DNA of 64,000 nucleotides, taken from the NCBI RefSeq assembly GCF_000383575.1, contig NZ_KB911579.1, forward strand, positions 2,078,523 to 2,142,522, given 5' to 3'. The translations under genes and the position numbers were made by a program. How positions within the stretch are numbered: the stretch's first letter is position 1; each line of letters opens with the position of its first letter. Below are positions 1-8,696 of this stretch, piece by piece. The notes beneath the pieces were generated by a model. It was given only the letters and a program-made list of their open reading frames with translations. It had not been told where the DNA came from and searched no databases. The DNA is from Salinispora oceanensis. GTDB lineage: Bacteria; Actinomycetota; Actinomycetes; Mycobacteriales; Micromonosporaceae.

Positions 1-1330
1 CGGCCACCATCCCGTCAAGGACGTAGTCCCACCGCGCCGTCGCGTCATCGGGACTTGTCGCCGGGTCGTACCCATTGTGGGTGGCGGTCTTCTCCGGCTG
101 CTTGATGAGCCCGGCCAGCACCGCGCCCTCGCCGACGGTCAACTCGCTGGCGGGCTTGCCGAAGAAGGTCTGCGCCGCGGCCTCCACCCCGTAGGCACCA
201 CGGCCGAAGTAGATCACGTTGAGGTAGTTCTCCATGATCTTGTCCTTGCTGAACTCGTCGTTCAGCTTGGAGGCGAAGATCGCCTCCCGCACCTTTCGGG
301 CGTAGGTGTCGTCCTCAAGGCTCTCGTAGGCGTTACGCGCGTACTGCTGCGTGATCGTGGACGCGCCCTGCCGGCCACCGCCGGTGAGGTTGTTCCAGGC
401 GGCCCGGACGATGCCCTTGTAGTCGACGCCCGAGTGCCGGTAGAAGTTCCGGTCCTCGGCTGCGGCGACCGCGTCCCGGACGTGCTGCGGCATCTGGCTG
501 ATGGTGACCAACGTGCGGTTCTCGTTACCGAGCTTCGCGACCAGGCCCTTGCCGTCACGCGTGTAGACCGTCGTCGACTGCGGAAGTGGGATCTGATCGG
601 GCAGGACGACGTTGGTGGAGAAGTAGGTGAAGCCTACGACGCCCAACCCGGCGAGCATGATGAAGACCGCGAACGAGGCGATCAACATGTTCGCCCGCTT
701 CCGCTTCTTCGCCCGCCCGGCGTTCGGGTCACGGCCACCGCTCCGGGATCGGCCCGATCCACCGGGGCCACCGGGACCACCGCCGGCCGGCGCGACGCCG
801 GCCCGCGCCACCGAAGCCCGGCCCCCGGCCGCTGCGGCGCCGGCTCGGGCCCGCCCCGCGGACGCCGACCCAACGGACGCCGAACCAACCGAGGCCGAGC
901 CGCTCGCGGCGCCGACGCTCGCGCGCCCGGCGGAGCCGCCCGGCGCCGGGGATACCGGCACGGAGGCGCGTCCGGGACCAGCGGGCGCCGGCACCGAAGC
1001 GCGACCCGGCCCACCGGATCCTGGCACCGAAGCGCGACCCGGGCCACCGGACGCCGGCACCGAGGCGCGAGCGGCCCGACCGACCGAGGCCGATCCGGCG
1101 GTGCCCTGGGCGGGGACGGATGCCGAGCCACCAACCGAGGCCCGGCCGCTGGACGCACCGCCCCGGGGTGTCACCGAGGCGCGGCCCGCTGTTCCCTCCG
1201 GTGCGGCCGACTGGCCGCGCGCCGCACCATCGGGGGCGCGGTACGCGTCGTCGGCCCGCCCGGGGACGCCGTGCTGACCCGGTATCTGGGCCCGCCCGCG
1301 CGAGGAGCTGGGGTCGCCGTACGAGTTCAT
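1..1330 (-). CDS. Class A penicillin-binding protein (transglycosylase/transpeptidase), 5' part only
   Basis: Peptidoglycan synthase that polymerises and cross-links glycan strands at the membrane. The reading frame stays open from ATG at 1330 to the window edge, so the C-terminus and the expected transpeptidase domain lie outside. Residues 1 to about 210 form an unusual cytoplasmic extension rich in Gly, Ala, Ser and Arg, built from repeated GRASV units. A basic patch (AKKRKRAN) and one membrane segment (about 215-235) follow. The GT51 transglycosylase domain is clear: EDRNFYRHSG (about residue 292) carries the catalytic Glu, and GASTITQQYARN lies near 323. The start is the first in-frame ATG; the upstream ribosome site is weak. 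Family assignment is firm; which PBP it is cannot be decided from this part. Confidence 0.93.
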   Translation of the reverse strand, partial: MNSYGDPSSSRGRAQIPGQHGVPGRADDAYRAPDGAARGQSAAPEGTAGRASVTPRGGASSGRASVGGSASVPAQGTAGSASVGRAARASVPASGGPGRASVPGSGGPGRASVPAPAGPGRASVPVSPAPGGSAGRASVGAASGSASVGSASVGSASAGRARAGAAAAGGRASVARAGVAPAGGGPGGPGGSGRSRSGGRDPNAGRAKKRKRANMLIASFAVFIMLAGLGVVGFTYFSTNVVLPDQIPLPQSTTVYTRDGKGLVAKLGNENRTLVTISQMPQHVRDAVAAAEDRNFYRHSGVDYKGIVRAAWNNLTGGGRQGASTITQQYARNAYESLEDDTYARKVREAIFASKLNDEFSKDKIMENYLNVIYFGRGAYGVEAAAQTFFGKPASELTVGEGAVLAGLIKQPEKTATHNGYDPATSPDDATARWDYVLDGMVA

Positions 1331-1529
1331 TCTTCACACCCTGCCGGTCGCGGTGGAGCGCTGCCGCGCCACCACCGGGTTGCCGTGAGTTGCGGCACCA
1401 GGTGCTCCGACGCGGTCACGTCAAAGACAAAGGTGCCTATTTGCCAATCAAGCGGGCTAATCGGACTATCAGGCCATCGATCGGTCTGGGGGACGGCCCG
1501 CGGGGCCGAAGCGACCGATCGTCCTGACG

Positions 1530-1985
1530 TCACCGTTGCGCCTCTCGCCTCCGTTGCCCGTCCGGGGCATCCGTGGTGGGCACCCCGCCCGCTGCGACCT
1601 GCTCCGGCCCGTTCTCCGCCAGCCCGTCCCGCCCGAGCAGATACTGCTCGATGAGGTGGTTCCAGTCGCACCCAAGGCACACTTCTACCACGAAGACCTG
1701 AAACTCACGCAGCGTCATCGCCAGCGCGGGCAGCTCCACCAGCCTCCGAGCCTGACCGGCGGACTGCCGGAGTTCGTCGCCGTAAATGTAGTGCACGCGC
1801 GTCAGGTTCTCACTCCGACAGATCGGGCACCGCTCGTCGGTTGGCTCGCCGTGGAACCGGGCCGCGTTCTTCAGGTAGGGCGAGGCGTCGCAGAGGTCGT
1901 CCGGGCCGACCCGGTTAGCCAGGAGATCCCGCAGCGCCGCCCGCTTCCGGAGCGAGTAGTCGACCACCTGACGCTGCGTACGCAT
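1530..1985 (-). CDS. DUF5318 family protein
   Basis: Conserved actinobacterial protein of unknown function, 151 residues from the chosen ATG. It carries two cysteine pairs, CPIC and the later CLGC, which could form a zinc ribbon. The motif around the second pair (EVCLGCDWNHL) is typical of DUF5318. The homologue-like N-terminus RTQRQVVDYSL suggests ATG 1985. An upstream in-frame GTG at 2009 would add eight residues, and neither start has a strong Shine-Dalgarno. The gene lies just upstream of, and in the same direction as, the PBP gene (about 200 bp apart). That neighbourhood hints at a cell-envelope link, but no function is shown. Confidence 0.8.
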   Translation of the reverse strand: MRTQRQVVDYSLRKRAALRDLLANRVGPDDLCDASPYLKNAARFHGEPTDERCPICRSENLTRVHYIYGDELRQSAGQARRLVELPALAMTLREFQVFVVEVCLGCDWNHLIEQYLLGRDGLAENGPEQVAAGGVPTTDAPDGQRRREAQR

Positions 1986-2093
1986 GAGCACGAGGGTACG
2001 CGGTGCCACCCCACCCGGCGACCGGGGTAACTACCTGTAATCGAGACACGGCGGTGCGGTGTTTGCCCCACCTGCGGCGATCCGCTAGCGTGT

Positions 2094-2116
2094 CGATGTA
2101 TCGGGCCGATACATCG
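2094..2116. promoter_or_regulatory. Palindromic operator, probable PadR autoregulatory site
   Basis: Perfect inverted repeat of two 10-bp arms (CGATGTATCG and its complement) around GGC. It contains the ATGT...ACAT pattern characteristic of PadR-family operators and sits 41 bp before the PadR start codon. This is a direct sequence observation; binding by the adjacent regulator is inferred. Confidence 0.7.
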
Positions 2117-2157
2117 TCGTGGTTAGTGCTCGGATGAGCAGGGTAAGGAGGAGGGCA

Positions 2158-2793
2158 GTGCTCGAATTCGCCATCCTCGGTCTCCTGCAGGAGGCGCCGA
2201 TGCACGGTTATGAGCTCCGCAAGGAGCTCACCGCGAAGCTCGGCGCCATCCGGGCGGCGATCAGCTACGGAACCCTCTACCCAACCCTGCGCCGCCTACA
2301 GGCGGCCGGGTGGATCACCGAGGCCAACGAGACACCCACCACCTCGGATGTTCCCGCGCTGACCAGTCGACGAGGCCGCGTGGTCTACGAGATCACCGCG
2401 GAGGGCAAGGAACGGTTCGCCCAACTCATCGCCCAAGCCGGGCCCGAGACGTATGACGACACCGGTTTCGGTGTGCACTTCGCGTTCTTCGCCCGCACCG
2501 ACCAGGCAACCCGACTTCGCATCCTGGAGGGTCGCCGTCGCAAGATCGAGGAGCGCCGCGAAGGGCTCCGCGACGTGCTTGGTCGCGCCGCCGAGCGGCT
2601 CGACGCGTACACCATGGAACTGCAGCGCCACGGCCTGGAGGCCTGTGAGCGTGAGGTCCGCTGGCTGGAGGAGCTCATCGCCAACGAGCGCTCCGGCCGT
2701 GCCCCGACAGCCCCGACCACCGGGGCCGCCGGCGGTCGACCAGAAGACAACAGCCCGCCTCCGCCTGGCGAGTCCAGGAAAGAGCGGCCGTGA
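2158..2793 (+). CDS. PadR family transcriptional regulator
   Basis: DNA-binding repressor of 211 residues. The N-terminal winged helix-turn-helix shows the family signature ([20 protein letters not shown], about residues 2-21) and the [10 protein letters not shown] recognition-helix region. A helical C-terminal dimerisation domain of the Vir_act_alpha_C type follows, then a Pro-rich tail. The GTG at 2158 is chosen because AAGGAGG at 2145-2151 sits at the right distance; a GTG at 2119 has none. The stop lies 23 bp before the inositol-phosphate synthase start, so the two are probably co-transcribed. Autoregulation through the palindrome at 2094-2116 is inferred. Confidence 0.9.
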   Translation: MLEFAILGLLQEAPMHGYELRKELTAKLGAIRAAISYGTLYPTLRRLQAAGWITEANETPTTSDVPALTSRRGRVVYEITAEGKERFAQLIAQAGPETYDDTGFGVHFAFFARTDQATRLRILEGRRRKIEERREGLRDVLGRAAERLDAYTMELQRHGLEACEREVRWLEELIANERSGRAPTAPTTGAAGGRPEDNSPPPPGESRKERP

Positions 2794-2816
2794 TGAAGGA
2801 GAAGGAGGCAGACGCT

Positions 2817-3896
2817 ATGGGCTCCGTCCGCGTCGCCATCGTCGGTGTCGGTAACTGCGCCTCGTCCCTCGTGCAGGGCGTGGAGTACTACCGGAACGCC
2901 GACCCGAACGACCGCGTCCCGGGTCTCATGCACGTCACCTTCGGCGACTACCACGTCTCGGACGTGGAGTTCGTCGCGGCGTTCGATGTGGACGCCAAGA
3001 AGGTGGGCATGGACCTCGCTGAGGCGATCGTCGCCAGCGAGAACAACACCATCAAGCTGTGCGACGTGCCCCCGACCGGGGTGACCGTGCAGCGTGGCCC
3101 GACGTTCGACGGTCTCGGCCAGTACTACCGCGAGATCATCGAGGAGTCCGACGCCAAGGCGGTGGACGTGGCCGAGGCGCTGCGCGCGGCCAAGGTCGAT
3201 GTGGTCGTGGCCTACCTGCCGGTGGGCTCCGAGGAGGCCGACAAGTTCTACGCGCAGGCCGCGATCGACGCCGGCTGCGCCTTCGTCAACGCCCTCCCGG
3301 TCTTCATCGCCTCCGACCCGGTCTGGGCGAAGAAGTTCGAGGACGCGGGCCTGCCGATCGTCGGCGACGACATCAAGAGCCAGGTCGGTGCCACCATCGT
3401 GCACCGCGCGCTGGCGAAGCTGTTCGAGGACCGCGGCGTCGAGCTGCTGCGCACGTACCAGCTCAACTTCGGCGGCAACATGGACTTCATGAACATGTTG
3501 GAGCGCAACCGCCTGGTCTCCAAGAAGATCTCGAAGACCCAGTCGGTGACCTCCCAGGTGCCGCACGAGATGGCCAAGAGCGACGTGCACATCGGCCCCT
3601 CGGACCACGTACCGTGGCTGGACGACCGCAAGTGGGCCTACATCCGCCTGGAGGGCCGCTCCTTCGGTGACACCCCGCTCAACGCGGAGCTGAAGCTCGA
3701 GGTGTGGGACTCGCCGAACTCCGCCGGCGTCATCATCGACGCGGTCCGGGCCGCGAAGATCGCCATGGACCGGAAGATCGGCGGCCCGATCCTGTCGGCG
3801 TCGTCATACTTCATGAAGTCCCCGCCGGTGCAGTACGCCGACTCCGACGCGCACGCCGCCGTCGAGGAGTTCATCGCCGGCGAGATCGAGCGCTGA
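2817..3896 (+). CDS. ino1: Inositol-3-phosphate synthase (myo-inositol-1-phosphate synthase)
   Basis: NAD-dependent isomerase converting glucose 6-phosphate to 1D-myo-inositol 3-phosphate. The product is the entry point to phosphatidylinositol, phosphatidylinositol mannosides and mycothiol in actinomycetes. The protein has 359 residues, as expected for the actinobacterial enzyme. It starts with a Rossmann nucleotide site ([16 protein letters not shown]) and keeps the family blocks [11 protein letters not shown] and [13 protein letters not shown] 2817 is preceded by AAGGAGG with about 8 bp spacing, so the upstream in-frame ATG at 2790 is not preferred. The PadR gene immediately upstream suggests transcriptional control of inositol supply. 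Confidence 0.96.
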   Translation: MGSVRVAIVGVGNCASSLVQGVEYYRNADPNDRVPGLMHVTFGDYHVSDVEFVAAFDVDAKKVGMDLAEAIVASENNTIKLCDVPPTGVTVQRGPTFDGLGQYYREIIEESDAKAVDVAEALRAAKVDVVVAYLPVGSEEADKFYAQAAIDAGCAFVNALPVFIASDPVWAKKFEDAGLPIVGDDIKSQVGATIVHRALAKLFEDRGVELLRTYQLNFGGNMDFMNMLERNRLVSKKISKTQSVTSQVPHEMAKSDVHIGPSDHVPWLDDRKWAYIRLEGRSFGDTPLNAELKLEVWDSPNSAGVIIDAVRAAKIAMDRKIGGPILSASSYFMKSPPVQYADSDAHAAVEEFIAGEIER

Positions 3897-3908
3897 CGTT
3901 CTGACGAA

Positions 3909-3946
3909 CGGTGTGGGCCGGGGCCGGGTGGCTCCGGCCCACACCG
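3909..3946 (+). terminator. Hairpin terminator after ino1
   Basis: Perfect 13-bp GC-rich stem (3909-3921 with 3934-3946) and a 12-nt loop, 12 bp after the ino1 stop. It lacks a U-tract, as is common for actinomycete terminators. Confidence 0.65.
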
Positions 3947-4013
3947 CCGTTGCGGACGAGCACACCGTGCCGCGCCCGCCGTGGGACGGCGCACCACCAC
4001 CGCCCGTGGCAGC

Positions 4014-4928
4014 ATGACGGCAGTGCGCCTACGACCGCTACTTCTCGGAACTGCGGCCGTACTGGCCACCGCCCACGTCCTCGGCGTCCTGTTCGACAAT
4101 CCCCCGCTGCGCCACGCGGAGATCCTGGCCCTGCTGGCGCTCGGGGGCTACGCGCTCCTCGGTGAGCTGCCGAAGCCCCGCTGGGTCGTACCGGCCACAC
4201 TCCTCGTGCTCGTCGTGGAGGCCTACCGCAGCGTTCCGGCCGCCATCAGCCCTGACAGTGACCTGCAGCTGCTGCTCCCCGCGCCCGTAGGCCCCTCTCC
4301 GTCGCCGGTCATGCTCACCGACGGTCTCGCCCTGACCTGGGCGCCCCTGGCTGTTTGCCTGCTGCTGCTCGGAACCGGACTTCGTTGGCCGATCGCTCGC
4401 AAGCCGGCCGCGCGGCGCGGGCCGGTCGTCGCGGGCACCGTACTCGCCACTCTGCTGTTCATGGCCTATCCAGCCGTCCGGCTCGGCGAGATAGCCCTCG
4501 ACCTGTCCGCGCGAGCGCAATCGAATTCCACCTCGACCGACCGGATCCGGACGACCATGGTCAGCACCGGTTCGGTGCTGCTGGCGCCACTCGTACTCGG
4601 GCTGGCCGCGATCTGTCTCACCGCCGTACTGTTTCGGCGGGGTCGGGCGATCGCCGCCCTAGGTGCCGCGCTCCTCGCTGTCGCCGCCCTGCCACAGGTG
4701 GACCTGGCGCTTGCCACGGTGGACTTGCTGCTCGCCGTCAGGTTGAGCCCCGCCGTGGTCAGCTCGTTCGCCGTCACGCCACCGTCGCCGATCGCGCCAC
4801 CAGCACTGATCGCGGCGCCGCTTCCCGCGCTGGCCGCCACCATCGAACTGACCGCGTACGCGCTGCTCGCTGTCGGCCTGACTCGCGCCGGGCGCCGCGA
4901 GCAGACCATCACCAACAGTCCGCACTGA
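4014..4928 (+). CDS. Polytopic membrane protein of unknown function
   Basis: About 304 residues with roughly seven hydrophobic segments, for example around LLLGTAAVLATAHVLGVLF, ILALLALGGYALLG, ALTWAPLAVCLLLLG and LLAPLVLGLAAICLTAVLF. No catalytic or transport motif was recognised. The ATG at 4014 was chosen over an ATG at 3981 because the latter adds only an Arg/Thr-rich stretch; GTG 4023 is also possible. It is a monocistronic unit between two hairpins. Confidence 0.7.
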   Translation: MTAVRLRPLLLGTAAVLATAHVLGVLFDNPPLRHAEILALLALGGYALLGELPKPRWVVPATLLVLVVEAYRSVPAAISPDSDLQLLLPAPVGPSPSPVMLTDGLALTWAPLAVCLLLLGTGLRWPIARKPAARRGPVVAGTVLATLLFMAYPAVRLGEIALDLSARAQSNSTSTDRIRTTMVSTGSVLLAPLVLGLAAICLTAVLFRRGRAIAALGAALLAVAALPQVDLALATVDLLLAVRLSPAVVSSFAVTPPSPIAPPALIAAPLPALAATIELTAYALLAVGLTRAGRREQTITNSPH

Positions 4929-4962
4929 CGGCTCGAAAACGCAGCGCTCTCCAGAGACAGCC

Positions 4963-4995
4963 GTTGGCCGGCACCCGAACCGGGTGCCGGCCAAC
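4963..4995. terminator. Bidirectional hairpin terminator between convergent genes
   Basis: Perfect 15-bp inverted repeat (4963-4977 with 4981-4995) and a 3-nt loop. It lies midway between the convergent stops at 4928 (+) and 5036 (-) and can serve both transcripts. Confidence 0.75.
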
Positions 4996-5035
4996 AACGT
5001 GTTCCCCTTGCGGGTCAGTTATGTGGTGCGGTGGG

Positions 5036-5653
5036 TCAGCTGGTCCAGTGCTCGGCCACCAGGTCGGCGGCCTGGGTCTCCCACTGGGCGTAGTGGAACG
5101 GGAACGCCGACACCTGCACCTTCTGCGCGGCCTCGGTCAACGGCAACTCCTGCCAGCCCTCGACCTGCTTCAAACCCTTCAGGAACGCGGTGGTGGAGTA
5201 CTCGGGGTCGGTGATCTGCTCCACCGTGCCCCAGCCAGACGACGGACGCTGCTGGAACAGGCCCTGCGAGTCGTGGTCGTTACGAGCACCCAGGTGACCC
5301 AGGTTCTCCAGCTTCGACTCCTGCAGGCTGGTGGCGATCGCTACCACGGCGGCCCGCTCGTCCATCTCGGCCTTCTTCGTGGCCTCGATGATGGCCTTCA
5401 CGTTGCCGGTCTGCTCGCCACCCAGGTCGATCCGCGACTGCTCACCCTGCGTGCCGTGCGGGATCAGCGTATCCATGTCCGGCTTCTCCGCCGGCACCGC
5501 AGCCGCCGTGGTGGTCGCGGCCGCCGACGTGCTCGGGGTGGCGGTGGGGGTGGAAGCGGTGGTGGTGTCGAAGGCCTGCGGGCCAGCGACCACACCGGCA
5601 CCGAAGGCCAGACCAGCAATACCAAGTGCACTACGAAGCATGATCGTGTTCAT
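5036..5653 (-). CDS. Secreted lysozyme/transglycosylase-like protein
   Basis: 205-residue exported protein. The N-terminal signal sequence (LRSALGIAGLAFGAGVVAGP) is followed by a Thr/Ala/Pro linker (about residues 28-60) and a C-terminal domain. That domain contains ATSLQESKLENLGHLG and DSQGLFQQRPSSGWG, a pattern of actinobacterial lysozyme-like secreted proteins in which the Glu of QES is the presumed catalytic acid. The role is probably limited peptidoglycan cleavage. The ATG at 5653 is chosen because GGAG lies about 8 bp upstream and a signal peptide begins there. The frame stays open upstream to 5944, but that part reads as GC-biased noncoding sequence. Enzymatic activity is not proven. 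Confidence 0.8.
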   Translation of the reverse strand: MNTIMLRSALGIAGLAFGAGVVAGPQAFDTTTASTPTATPSTSAAATTTAAAVPAEKPDMDTLIPHGTQGEQSRIDLGGEQTGNVKAIIEATKKAEMDERAAVVAIATSLQESKLENLGHLGARNDHDSQGLFQQRPSSGWGTVEQITDPEYSTTAFLKGLKQVEGWQELPLTEAAQKVQVSAFPFHYAQWETQAADLVAEHWTS

Positions 5654-5801
5654 GAGTGTTGCTCCATTCGGGGGTCGACACCCACACGCACCCGAAGGGG
5701 GTCGGGAACGGGGTGCAAGCACCGTCCGGCGCTCAAAGAACCAAGGGATAGGTCGGCGACCGCGGTCTCGTCGGGACACGCACGGCGCCGGGTCCAGATG
5801 T

Positions 5802-5827
5802 AACGACCGGCCGGCCGCCACCATTCC
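5802..5827 (-). promoter_or_regulatory. Possible ECF-type promoter for the lysozyme-like gene
   Basis: On the minus strand GGAAT, 17 bp, then CGTT, resembling the GGAAC/CGTT class used by actinobacterial ECF sigma factors. It lies about 150 bp before the start codon. The rest of the 490-bp divergent region 5654-6145 holds a small 6-bp hairpin near 5837-5853 and no recognised gene or riboswitch. Confidence 0.25.
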
Positions 5828-6145
5828 CGGCGGCCGTCCCCGCTTACGGCGGGGCACTTCCTCGGTCGTACGCATGGTGTAACGCCCCGGCGCCCGCCAC
5901 GATTCCGCCCGCACCATGACCCCGGTCACGCACCGATCAGGCACATACCGGACAGGCGGCCCCCGAGATCAGGGGGCATCGACCTCAGTGGTGGCCTTCC
6001 CGGCACACCCCTCGGCGGTCGGTGTCCGGACGCGGACGTTTGGTCGATTCAAGCATTGCCGGGCGTTTCTCAGCCGGTCCAGGAGATCGGTCACCGATGA
6101 TACGTTCGTTTGGTTTTGCGCAGCACTGTCCGCTCGGAGGTAGGA

Positions 6146-7864
6146 ATGATGCCGGAAATTCCCCGGTGGGTAGTCCGGGACACCGACGCGCGCCGGGCGG
6201 GACGCACCGTGGCCGGCTGGTTCTTCCTCGCGCTGGCGGTGACCGTGACGCAGGTGAACGGCGGGTGGCCTGCCCTCGCGCAGCAGCAGCCCGCCGCGTC
6301 CAGCGCGATGTCGGAGACCGTCCTCGCCTGGGGAGGAAACGGCCAGGGCGAGCTCGGCAACGGCACCACCACCGACAGCTCCGTCCCGGTGGAAGCGGAG
6401 CTACCGGCCAACACCACGATCACCGCCATCGCGGCCGGCAACGGCCACAGCCTCGCGTTGACCTCCGATGGCGCCGTCCTCGCCTGGGGCGAGAACCTCT
6501 CCGGTGAGCTGGGCGACGGCACCAACACCAACCGCAATACCCCGGTGGAGGTCAACCTCCCCCCGAACACCACGATCACCGCCATCGCGGCCGGCCACAA
6601 CCACAGCCTCGCGTTGACCTCCGATGGCGCCGTCCTCGCCTGGGGCTACAACTTCTTCGGCCAGTTGGGCGACGGCACCACCACCAACCGCAACACCCCC
6701 GTGAACGTCAACCTGCCGACCGGCACCACCATCACCTCCATCGCCGCCGGCGCCGTCCACAGCCTGGCGATAACCACAGCCGGCACCGCCCTCGCCTGGG
6801 GCGGTAACTACTCGGGCCAACTGGGCGACGGCACCACCGACAACAGGAACACCCCGGTGGAGGTGGACCTACCGACCGGCACCACCATCACCTCCATCGC
6901 CGCCGGCGGCGTGCACAGCCTGGCGGCAACCTCCACCGGCACCGCCTTCGCCTGGGGCAGTAACACCTACGGCGAGCTGGGCGACGGCACCAACACCGAC
7001 CGCAACACCCCGGTGGCCGTCAATCTCCCCCCGAACACCACGGTCACCGCCATCACCGCCAGCGCCATCCACAGCCTGGCGATGACCTCCACCGGCACCG
7101 CCCTCGCCTGGGGCTACAACTACTACGGCCAACTGGGCGACGGCACCACCACCAACCGCAACACCCCAGTGAACGTCAACCTGCCGACCGGCACCACCAT
7201 CACCACCATCGCCGCTGGCGGTGGCCACAGCCTGGCGATGACCTCCACCGGCACCGCCCTCGCCTGGGGCTACAACTACTACGGCCAACTGGGCGACGGC
7301 ACCACCAATCACCGCAACACCCCAGTGAACGTCAACCTGCCGACCGGCACCGCCATCGCCACCATCACCGCCGGCAACGACCACGGCATGGCCCTCATCG
7401 AACCACCAAGCTCCACCACCACGCTGGAGGTCGCACCGCGGAACCCGGAACCGGATCAGGACGTCACTCTCACCGCCACCGTCACCTGCACCACCGACGC
7501 CCCCACCGGAACCATCACCTTCCGAAACGGCAGCAGCGACCTCCACACCGTGCCCCTGGACGGCACCAACGCCGCCGCCCACACCACCAGGCTCCCGGCC
7601 GGCACCCACACCCTCACCGCCCACTACACCAGCACCAACACCTGCCCCAGCGGCCAGTCGGAGGCCACCACCATCACCATCGACACACCCACCAGCCCCA
7701 GCCCTAGCCCCGCCGAGCCCGGCGACCCTGGCGACCCCGGCGGCCTCCCCATCACCGGCCCAAGTCTGCCCACCACCGTTGGCACCGCCGCCCTGCTCCT
7801 CCTCATCGGCACCGCCCTGATCCACCTCGCCCGCCGACGCCGACCAACACACCACCCGCGCTGA
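6146..7864 (+). CDS. Cell-wall-anchored RCC1-repeat protein with Ig-like domain
   Basis: 572-residue surface protein. It has a signal peptide with hydrophobic core GWFFLALAVTVTQV and cleavage probable near ALAQQ. Residues about 60-418 contain seven RCC1 (beta-propeller blade) repeats of about 51 residues, each with the pattern LAWG.N..GQLGDGT and a following HSLA. A bacterial Ig-like domain (about 425-515) and a Pro/Ser linker follow. The C-terminus has the complete sortase signal: LPITG near 534, a membrane segment and an Arg-rich end (RRRRP). ATG 6146 is preceded by GGAGG at 6136-6140. A seven-bladed propeller presented on the wall suggests protein or ligand binding; no partner or sortase gene is nearby. 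Confidence 0.9.
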   Translation: MMPEIPRWVVRDTDARRAGRTVAGWFFLALAVTVTQVNGGWPALAQQQPAASSAMSETVLAWGGNGQGELGNGTTTDSSVPVEAELPANTTITAIAAGNGHSLALTSDGAVLAWGENLSGELGDGTNTNRNTPVEVNLPPNTTITAIAAGHNHSLALTSDGAVLAWGYNFFGQLGDGTTTNRNTPVNVNLPTGTTITSIAAGAVHSLAITTAGTALAWGGNYSGQLGDGTTDNRNTPVEVDLPTGTTITSIAAGGVHSLAATSTGTAFAWGSNTYGELGDGTNTDRNTPVAVNLPPNTTVTAITASAIHSLAMTSTGTALAWGYNYYGQLGDGTTTNRNTPVNVNLPTGTTITTIAAGGGHSLAMTSTGTALAWGYNYYGQLGDGTTNHRNTPVNVNLPTGTAIATITAGNDHGMALIEPPSSTTTLEVAPRNPEPDQDVTLTATVTCTTDAPTGTITFRNGSSDLHTVPLDGTNAAAHTTRLPAGTHTLTAHYTSTNTCPSGQSEATTITIDTPTSPSPSPAEPGDPGDPGGLPITGPSLPTTVGTAALLLLIGTALIHLARRRRPTHHPR

Positions 7865-7949
7865 GCGAGCCGTGGTCGGTACCTCAGCCCTTACCCAATG
7901 GTGCCGTGCAGCGGTTCCTCTTTGATCTGGAAGCACGTCTGGAGTGAGC

Positions 7950-8183
7950 ATGGCGGCGAAGACCTGGGTCCACTCGATCGAGCCGAGCAGGGTCGCCTGG
8001 CACGTCAGCACCCGCAGCGGCAGTGGCGGCGGCGACTGTGTCGAGGCGGGGCCGGTGCTCGATGGGAGCAGGCGGGTCGCCGTACGCGACAGCAAGGACC
8101 GCTCCGGCCCGGTCCTCGGCTTCTCCGCCACCAGCTGGACCGACTTCCTCACCGGCCTACGGTCCGGCACCCTGACCGGTTAG
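7950..8183 (+). CDS. DUF397 domain protein
   Basis: Small 77-residue protein of the DUF397 family, common in morphologically complex actinomycetes and often paired with an XRE-type DUF5753 regulator. Family marks visible are the GGDCVEAG and VAVRDSKDRSGPVL blocks and the ending SWTDFLTGLRSG. Here it stands alone, with no XRE partner within the window. ATG 7950 has GGAG at 7941-7944; GTG 7944 is an alternative. Function unknown. Confidence 0.82.
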   Translation: MAAKTWVHSIEPSRVAWHVSTRSGSGGGDCVEAGPVLDGSRRVAVRDSKDRSGPVLGFSATSWTDFLTGLRSGTLTG

Positions 8184-8668
8184 CCCGCCGCCGACCAGCT
8201 TCGTTGAAAGGCCACACCGGCCTCCAACTCCAACAGCTTCACCTTGCGGTCGAGCCCGCCACCGAAGCCGACCAGTTTGCCGCCGGAGCCGACGATCCGG
8301 TGGCAGGGCACGATCACCGGCACCGGGTTCCGGTTGCATGCCACGCCGACTGCTCGCGCCGCCGAGACATCGCCGAGCCGCCGGGCCACCTCGCCGTAGG
8401 TGAGCGTCTCCCCGTAGGGAATGGCAATCATCTCCCGCCACACCGCCCGCTCGAACTCCGAACCCCGGGGGATTCGCACCGGCACGGTGAAGGCGGTCAG
8501 CTCACCGGCGAAGTAGGCCCGCAGCTCGGCGACGGCGCGGGCCGAGAGGTCGTCGGCGGGTTCGTCGGCGGCCTCGGTGACCCGCGCGAAGTGCGCTCCG
8601 CACACGGTCTCACCGTCGGTGGCCAGGGAGAACTCGCCGATCGGCGAGTCGAGCACGGTCCAGCGCAT
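8180..8668 (-). CDS. ogt: Methylated-DNA--protein-cysteine S-methyltransferase
   Basis: Suicide DNA repair protein that moves the alkyl group from O6-alkylguanine to its own cysteine. The active-site block is intact (VPVIVPCHRIVGSGGKLVGF, with Cys in PCHR), as are the DNA-binding helix region (TYGEVARRLGDVSAARAVG) and the asparagine-hinge block ACNRNP. Length 162 is normal for the Ogt type without an Ada domain. Its stop overlaps the DUF397 stop by 4 bp in convergent orientation. Confidence 0.95.
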   Translation of the reverse strand: MRWTVLDSPIGEFSLATDGETVCGAHFARVTEAADEPADDLSARAVAELRAYFAGELTAFTVPVRIPRGSEFERAVWREMIAIPYGETLTYGEVARRLGDVSAARAVGVACNRNPVPVIVPCHRIVGSGGKLVGFGGGLDRKVKLLELEAGVAFQRSWSAAG

Positions 8669-8696
8669 CCGCCTATTCTCCTTCGCCGGTACGACA

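Noticed and set aside
77..1654. Long plus-strand open frame of 525 codons
   Set aside because: It lies antisense to the PBP gene, reads as Arg/Gly/Ala-rich GC-biased sequence and shows no domain; the minus strand has full transglycosylase motifs.
5654..5900. Cyclic di-AMP (ydaO) riboswitch before the lysozyme-like gene
   Set aside because: Such riboswitches often precede actinomycete wall hydrolases, but the conserved core elements could not be matched on the minus strand.
5654..5944. N-terminal extension of the lysozyme-like protein
   Set aside because: The frame is open, but no signal peptide would be N-terminal and the sequence is Arg/Pro-rich without homologue-like features; ATG 5653 has a good ribosome site and a signal peptide.
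6320..7400. Regular DNA repeats as a possible CRISPR array
   Set aside because: The period of about 155 bp is in frame and encodes RCC1 blades; there are no short identical repeats with unique spacers.
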